Part shown: positions 24,001-24,972 of the stretch, one piece after another | How positions within the stretch are numbered: the stretch's first letter is position 1 | Layout of the letters: every line of letters starts with the position of its first letter | IMG/VR virus record: IMGVR_UViG_3300047481_000646 | Location: 1-24,972 of that record | Reading direction: 5' to 3' (one strand) | DNA from: a virus | DNA length: 24,972 bases | The notes under the pieces: generated by a model | Seen by the model: only the letters and a program-made list of their open reading frames with translations | What the model was told of the DNA's origin: nothing | The model's database searches: none | Made by a program: the position numbers and the translations under genes

Positions 24001-24972
24001 ATTCAGACGCACTAGACTTTGCTAAAAATATGATTAAGTTAAACAATTTAAACGCAGTTATACCGTCTAATGTTTTGGTTAAATACTACACAGAAAATGA
24101 TGCAGCCTATCAGCAATTAAACACAATGCTTGACGCCATTGAAGGCAAAAAAGATTTAACAGCAACTATGGTATATGAAATTATTCCACAGGTTAAAGGA
24201 ACTAATGCATTTAATGAAGATTACTTTAATACTTTAACAGAAGACCAGCAAAAGGTGTATACAACAACAATTGCTTCAGTTATTAATGTTCCAGATCCAC
24301 AGATTGTTGCAACTGACGACTACCAGACATGGCTAAAAGAAAACACAGTAATTGAGGGTAGAACATATGGTGGAGCACAGTATAAGGGGCTATCGCAGGC
24401 TGCTTTAATTGCTCACTATAAAGAACAGCAAGGTTTCAAGGCTGTAACTGAGGGAGCGTCGATAACAGCAAAGGCTCCAGTTAGTGGTGGTGACAAGGGT
24501 AGTGGCAATAAGCCAAAGTCTTCGCCTTTAGATGATTTGGTAAAAAGGTTAAGAGATGTTCGTAAAAATCAGATTAAGGTTACAGAAGGTTTTGATGCAT
24601 CGTTTAAGTCTTTAAATAAATTATTTGGTGGTAAGAAAACTATCGATATCTTCGGCGGTATAGAAAATGACATGAGAAGATTGGGAGCAGGAGAAGACCT
24701 GATTGAACTCATAGTTGGCATGGATCCAAAAGAGTATGAAAAACAAAAGAATAAGTTATTTAAGTTTGATGAAAAAGGAAATATTATAAAAATAAAAGAT
24801 GGTGCAAAGAGTATTGGAGATGCTCTACAATCTGTTAAACTTGGAGAGTTTGTTAGTGAGCAGCAAAAAATGGCCAATCAAATAGGTGATCAAACTGCAG
24901 CACTTAAGAGATTGCAGGCAGCAGGCATAGAAGGTTCTGTTGCTCTAGAAGCAGTAGCAGATGCTACCTTTG
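18015..24972 (+). CDS. Tape measure protein (3' partial), with embedded kinase-like segment
   Basis: An open frame runs from ATG 18015 off the right edge (more than 2319 residues). I chose 18015 because AGAGGTG (18001-18007) is seven bases upstream; the ATG at 18011 closes after three codons. Residues about 214-410 match the TP901-1-type tape measure core (FKRVYGEMF, TNAFGVAAEDLAKKIDFL, GINASEGANALKSGLASL). A hydrophobic segment lies at 543-577. A Gly-rich block near 656-700 has the VPALLSPGEAVIPA motif common in actinophage tape measures. Residues about 721-1326 are an inserted module between basic linkers, with a kinase-like core at about 1043-1170. Further hydrophobic segments are at 1468-1535, with a glycine-zipper block at 1724-1784. 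Together these fit a long-tailed siphovirus whose tape measure also enters the host membrane. The preceding chaperone genes support this identity. Confidence 0.9.
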   Translation, partial: MADVQSNIHVNIDTSDALASLKLLQRQISAFHTQMSKSGAAASAVAANQAQNLMNSINATGKFQATMRTVATSTEYFTNALEKNKLTSREYFRYTGAATKTFGRLFKSEFETINKVARERVKDIQTQYIKMGRGANGALQAIAVRPLTLDMKNLATQTQIAAQRQQLLNQLLKQGSTNLLNFGKNTQWAGRQLMVGFTVPLMLLGSTAAKTFMKLEEQAIRFKRVYGEMFTTQEETDAMVKQIQTLAKEYTKYGVAVEKTMEMAANAAAMGKMGAELTAQVTEATRLAVLGGVEQEQALETTISVTNAFGVAAEDLAKKIDFLNAVENQTVVSIEDLTIAIPKAGPVVQQLGGDVEDLAFFLTAMKEGGINASEGANALKSGLASLINPSEKASKMLGDLGINIKGIVEANKGDVAATVVGFAQALDTLDPLNRARAIEQLFGKFQFSRLSTLFQNVTAQGSQAARVLGLTKATTEELAILSQRELDKIEDTTTYKFKKAIEDLKVTLAPVGEQFLKALTPIVEFASKVLEKFNGLGEGSKKFLTILTVALGAIGPIALMTFGLLANGLANIIKLFATMKSSFNRAGSSTQILGNQTDYLTQQQLEASAVAASLDQVHQKLRQTFTSETAAVNALAAAYQRAIASQLGFTGPVGRGGKGGGIPQSRRYSTGVDRVPGPMGAGDIVPALLSPGEAVIPAQAAQDPANRPVITSLINDGTAVPKTKKKRPKPDTVFAHATKPQKMQTKDIPDDFKDMRTNLASRGVGTALGYRGLGFDIPAEMNDALKYDRVNVKDYLDEIRKPRAVETMTSRLMKENNLSATEAEKVANKVRKNLILSFQGLQDDFKIGDNTIYSRMGNPKTGIIGGLAKDPRYADAIKQIYKVVGVGPGSSSAMTYRSQMAVEDVIKNIRQYSPTTNPAAIKALEQMALKQPGMMIDINKDGDIVTAYERRELHNKTDFPNNPEKWEWSKKTVNASRIIDPKTGLPVMKPGRSGGDTGSVKVGGTAGKKLLEQARAVLQGLTAKDIDGRPITTYGKQLEKGTGYSHVGARDASGVFLTEDGKKVYVKPMPDLRAALAEQRATIIARDVHGLEAPKQELRVIKDPYTGKTMFALESAYDPKFTPKELSGNFSREEYFRQLVAANLRGDDDLKKGNLGGNRLVDVGKAGVLNAASGPRGYAERMPSMLEMAEKNLSGVRGPAAGKSPFWFGNATADIAKNMTPDEYHKAMIAEIDRTLPKLKETIAKFNLGPEDQKYYQAMIDRLEEGKKVNWRLVHAKHNAILVKPDELVEDEDGKTEKPKTRRKTRGVKSGSPKDTREMNKPKKGKRIVQGPRGVKVPGFADAPESSSAIGSSIVAGARSSIAEAKSAGQKIGLTISQSAAAASRTALYGTGPVDANQKSLRRKLEKLERDNRRLSKIAAQAPVPQPVVAANMAQDAGNKTPSGRFKSYIQKQQDRKAARVAAGKGPGMGVGGAAMALSGVAMLGSMAPGKVGEMSQKIMMPLMGIAMLLPMLKSPVMALVAGLAATVGAFVMLRRAFDKAQDQVMKEAEQFRGSASAVQSIAKFGGKVTASEQMDLRRKNSFSMLGPATGKTTYGEAFIQTKEGKALTQNIAKQNAAGKGNQAVSDLTGQLSAAVMSGAMDINQAKSLAMNAAREAGDMSIGIKVVAQMEKILGPNGEDLEKNPLTVRTNMVSQNIKNMQTSAQNINSANFATKLAGQKTTQMVGVGAAGLGGAAGGAFLGAKAGAALGSIIPGAGTVTGALVGAGVGAAAGAIAAYLGAKNLAKDAGQLAGAYAADAKIAIEQNKQMLDSYDLYYEKKIQELRIQGKITEAEEKQRDYLIERKKLTDAQAKVQENLVAQYNSAGGMQESMMMGMKKATKLRYKDNPNEIMYMDVVNKQAGELRKSGAIDSGQEFLIQAKMASGDIPPSVFRQLLQMATDNKDIAPKMMNIITKFSGATSESIGVAAQNILNAKGDIDKTVQAQFITKVSAFEEDSDALDFAKNMIKLNNLNAVIPSNVLVKYYTENDAAYQQLNTMLDAIEGKKDLTATMVYEIIPQVKGTNAFNEDYFNTLTEDQQKVYTTTIASVINVPDPQIVATDDYQTWLKENTVIEGRTYGGAQYKGLSQAALIAHYKEQQGFKAVTEGASITAKAPVSGGDKGSGNKPKSSPLDDLVKRLRDVRKNQIKVTEGFDASFKSLNKLFGGKKTIDIFGGIENDMRRLGAGEDLIELIVGMDPKEYEKQKNKLFKFDEKGNIIKIKDGAKSIGDALQSVKLGEFVSEQQKMANQIGDQTAALKRLQAAGIEGSVALEAVADATF
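20175..21992 (+). other. Embedded module of the tape measure protein with kinase-like core
   Basis: Residues about 721-1326 of the tape measure protein are globular-looking. They lie between two Lys/Arg/Pro-rich linkers (around KTKKKRPKP at 722-730 and KTRRKTRGVK near 1300). The core has features of a HipA/PI3-kinase-like fold. A Gly-rich turn and strand (GVFLTEDGKKVYVKP) place K1067 as the ATP lysine, and E1078 lies in the following helix. GDDDLKKGN gives D1149-x4-N1154 as a catalytic loop, and VDVG at 1161-1164 gives a metal aspartate, D1162. The gap between N1154 and D1162 is shorter than in standard kinases, so the assignment is tentative. Confidence 0.45.
23184..23366 (+). other. Glycine-zipper membrane segment in the tape measure protein
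   Basis: Residues about 1724-1784 are almost entirely Gly, Ala, Val and Leu, with GxxxG-type spacing and a Pro-Gly break (IIPGAG). This gives two probable membrane-spanning helices. Such zippers are common in proteins that insert into membranes and form channels, fitting a role in DNA entry. Confidence 0.65.

Overview
This window looks like part of a tailed double-stranded DNA phage genome with siphovirus organisation. All supported genes are on the + strand and tightly packed. The host lineage cannot be read directly. Three things fit a low-GC actinobacterial host, such as abundant freshwater actinobacteria: the AT-rich sequence, strong AAGGAGGT-type ribosome sites mixed with apparently leaderless starts, and a cobalamin-dependent ribonucleotide reductase. 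This host assignment is inference.

Layout. 1-147 is the tail end of an unidentified gene. 148-2712 is a tightly coupled metabolic cassette: two unlike 2-oxoglutarate/Fe(II) oxygenases, an FkbM-type methyltransferase and a short-chain dehydrogenase. 2805-4838 encodes a class II ribonucleotide reductase with its own promoter. 4864-8580 encodes a 1238-residue protein with lectin-like (LamG) segments. From 8599 the virion module runs in the usual order. The head part is a small unknown protein, the portal, the prohead protease with a fused and separately startable scaffold, and the major capsid protein. Next come a Pro/Glu-rich accessory protein and the four-gene neck set (connector, stopper, HK97-gp10-like protein, tail terminator). 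The tail part is the tube protein, two related tail-assembly chaperones, and a tape measure protein that runs off the right edge (more than 2319 residues). The terminase is not in the window and may lie to the left.

How it works together. The metabolic genes and reductase probably supply dNTPs and modify a nucleotide, glycan or protein target during infection. The remaining genes build the particle. Transcription appears to be cut into many short units: eight TGnTATAAT-like elements sit just upstream of gene starts. Two strong hairpin terminators follow the two most abundant virion proteins, and each is followed directly by a new promoter. Several promoters lie so close to the start codon that the mRNA would be leaderless.

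Most notable points. (1) The tail chaperone pair, normally made from one gene by programmed frameshifting, is here two separate genes: a long G+T-like fusion and a short G-like paralogue with highly biased codon use. (2) A kinase-like segment of about 600 residues sits inside the tape measure protein between two basic linkers. (3) A perfect internal ribosome site lies inside the protease gene, in frame with the scaffold. (4) Codon use separates abundant from scarce virion proteins.
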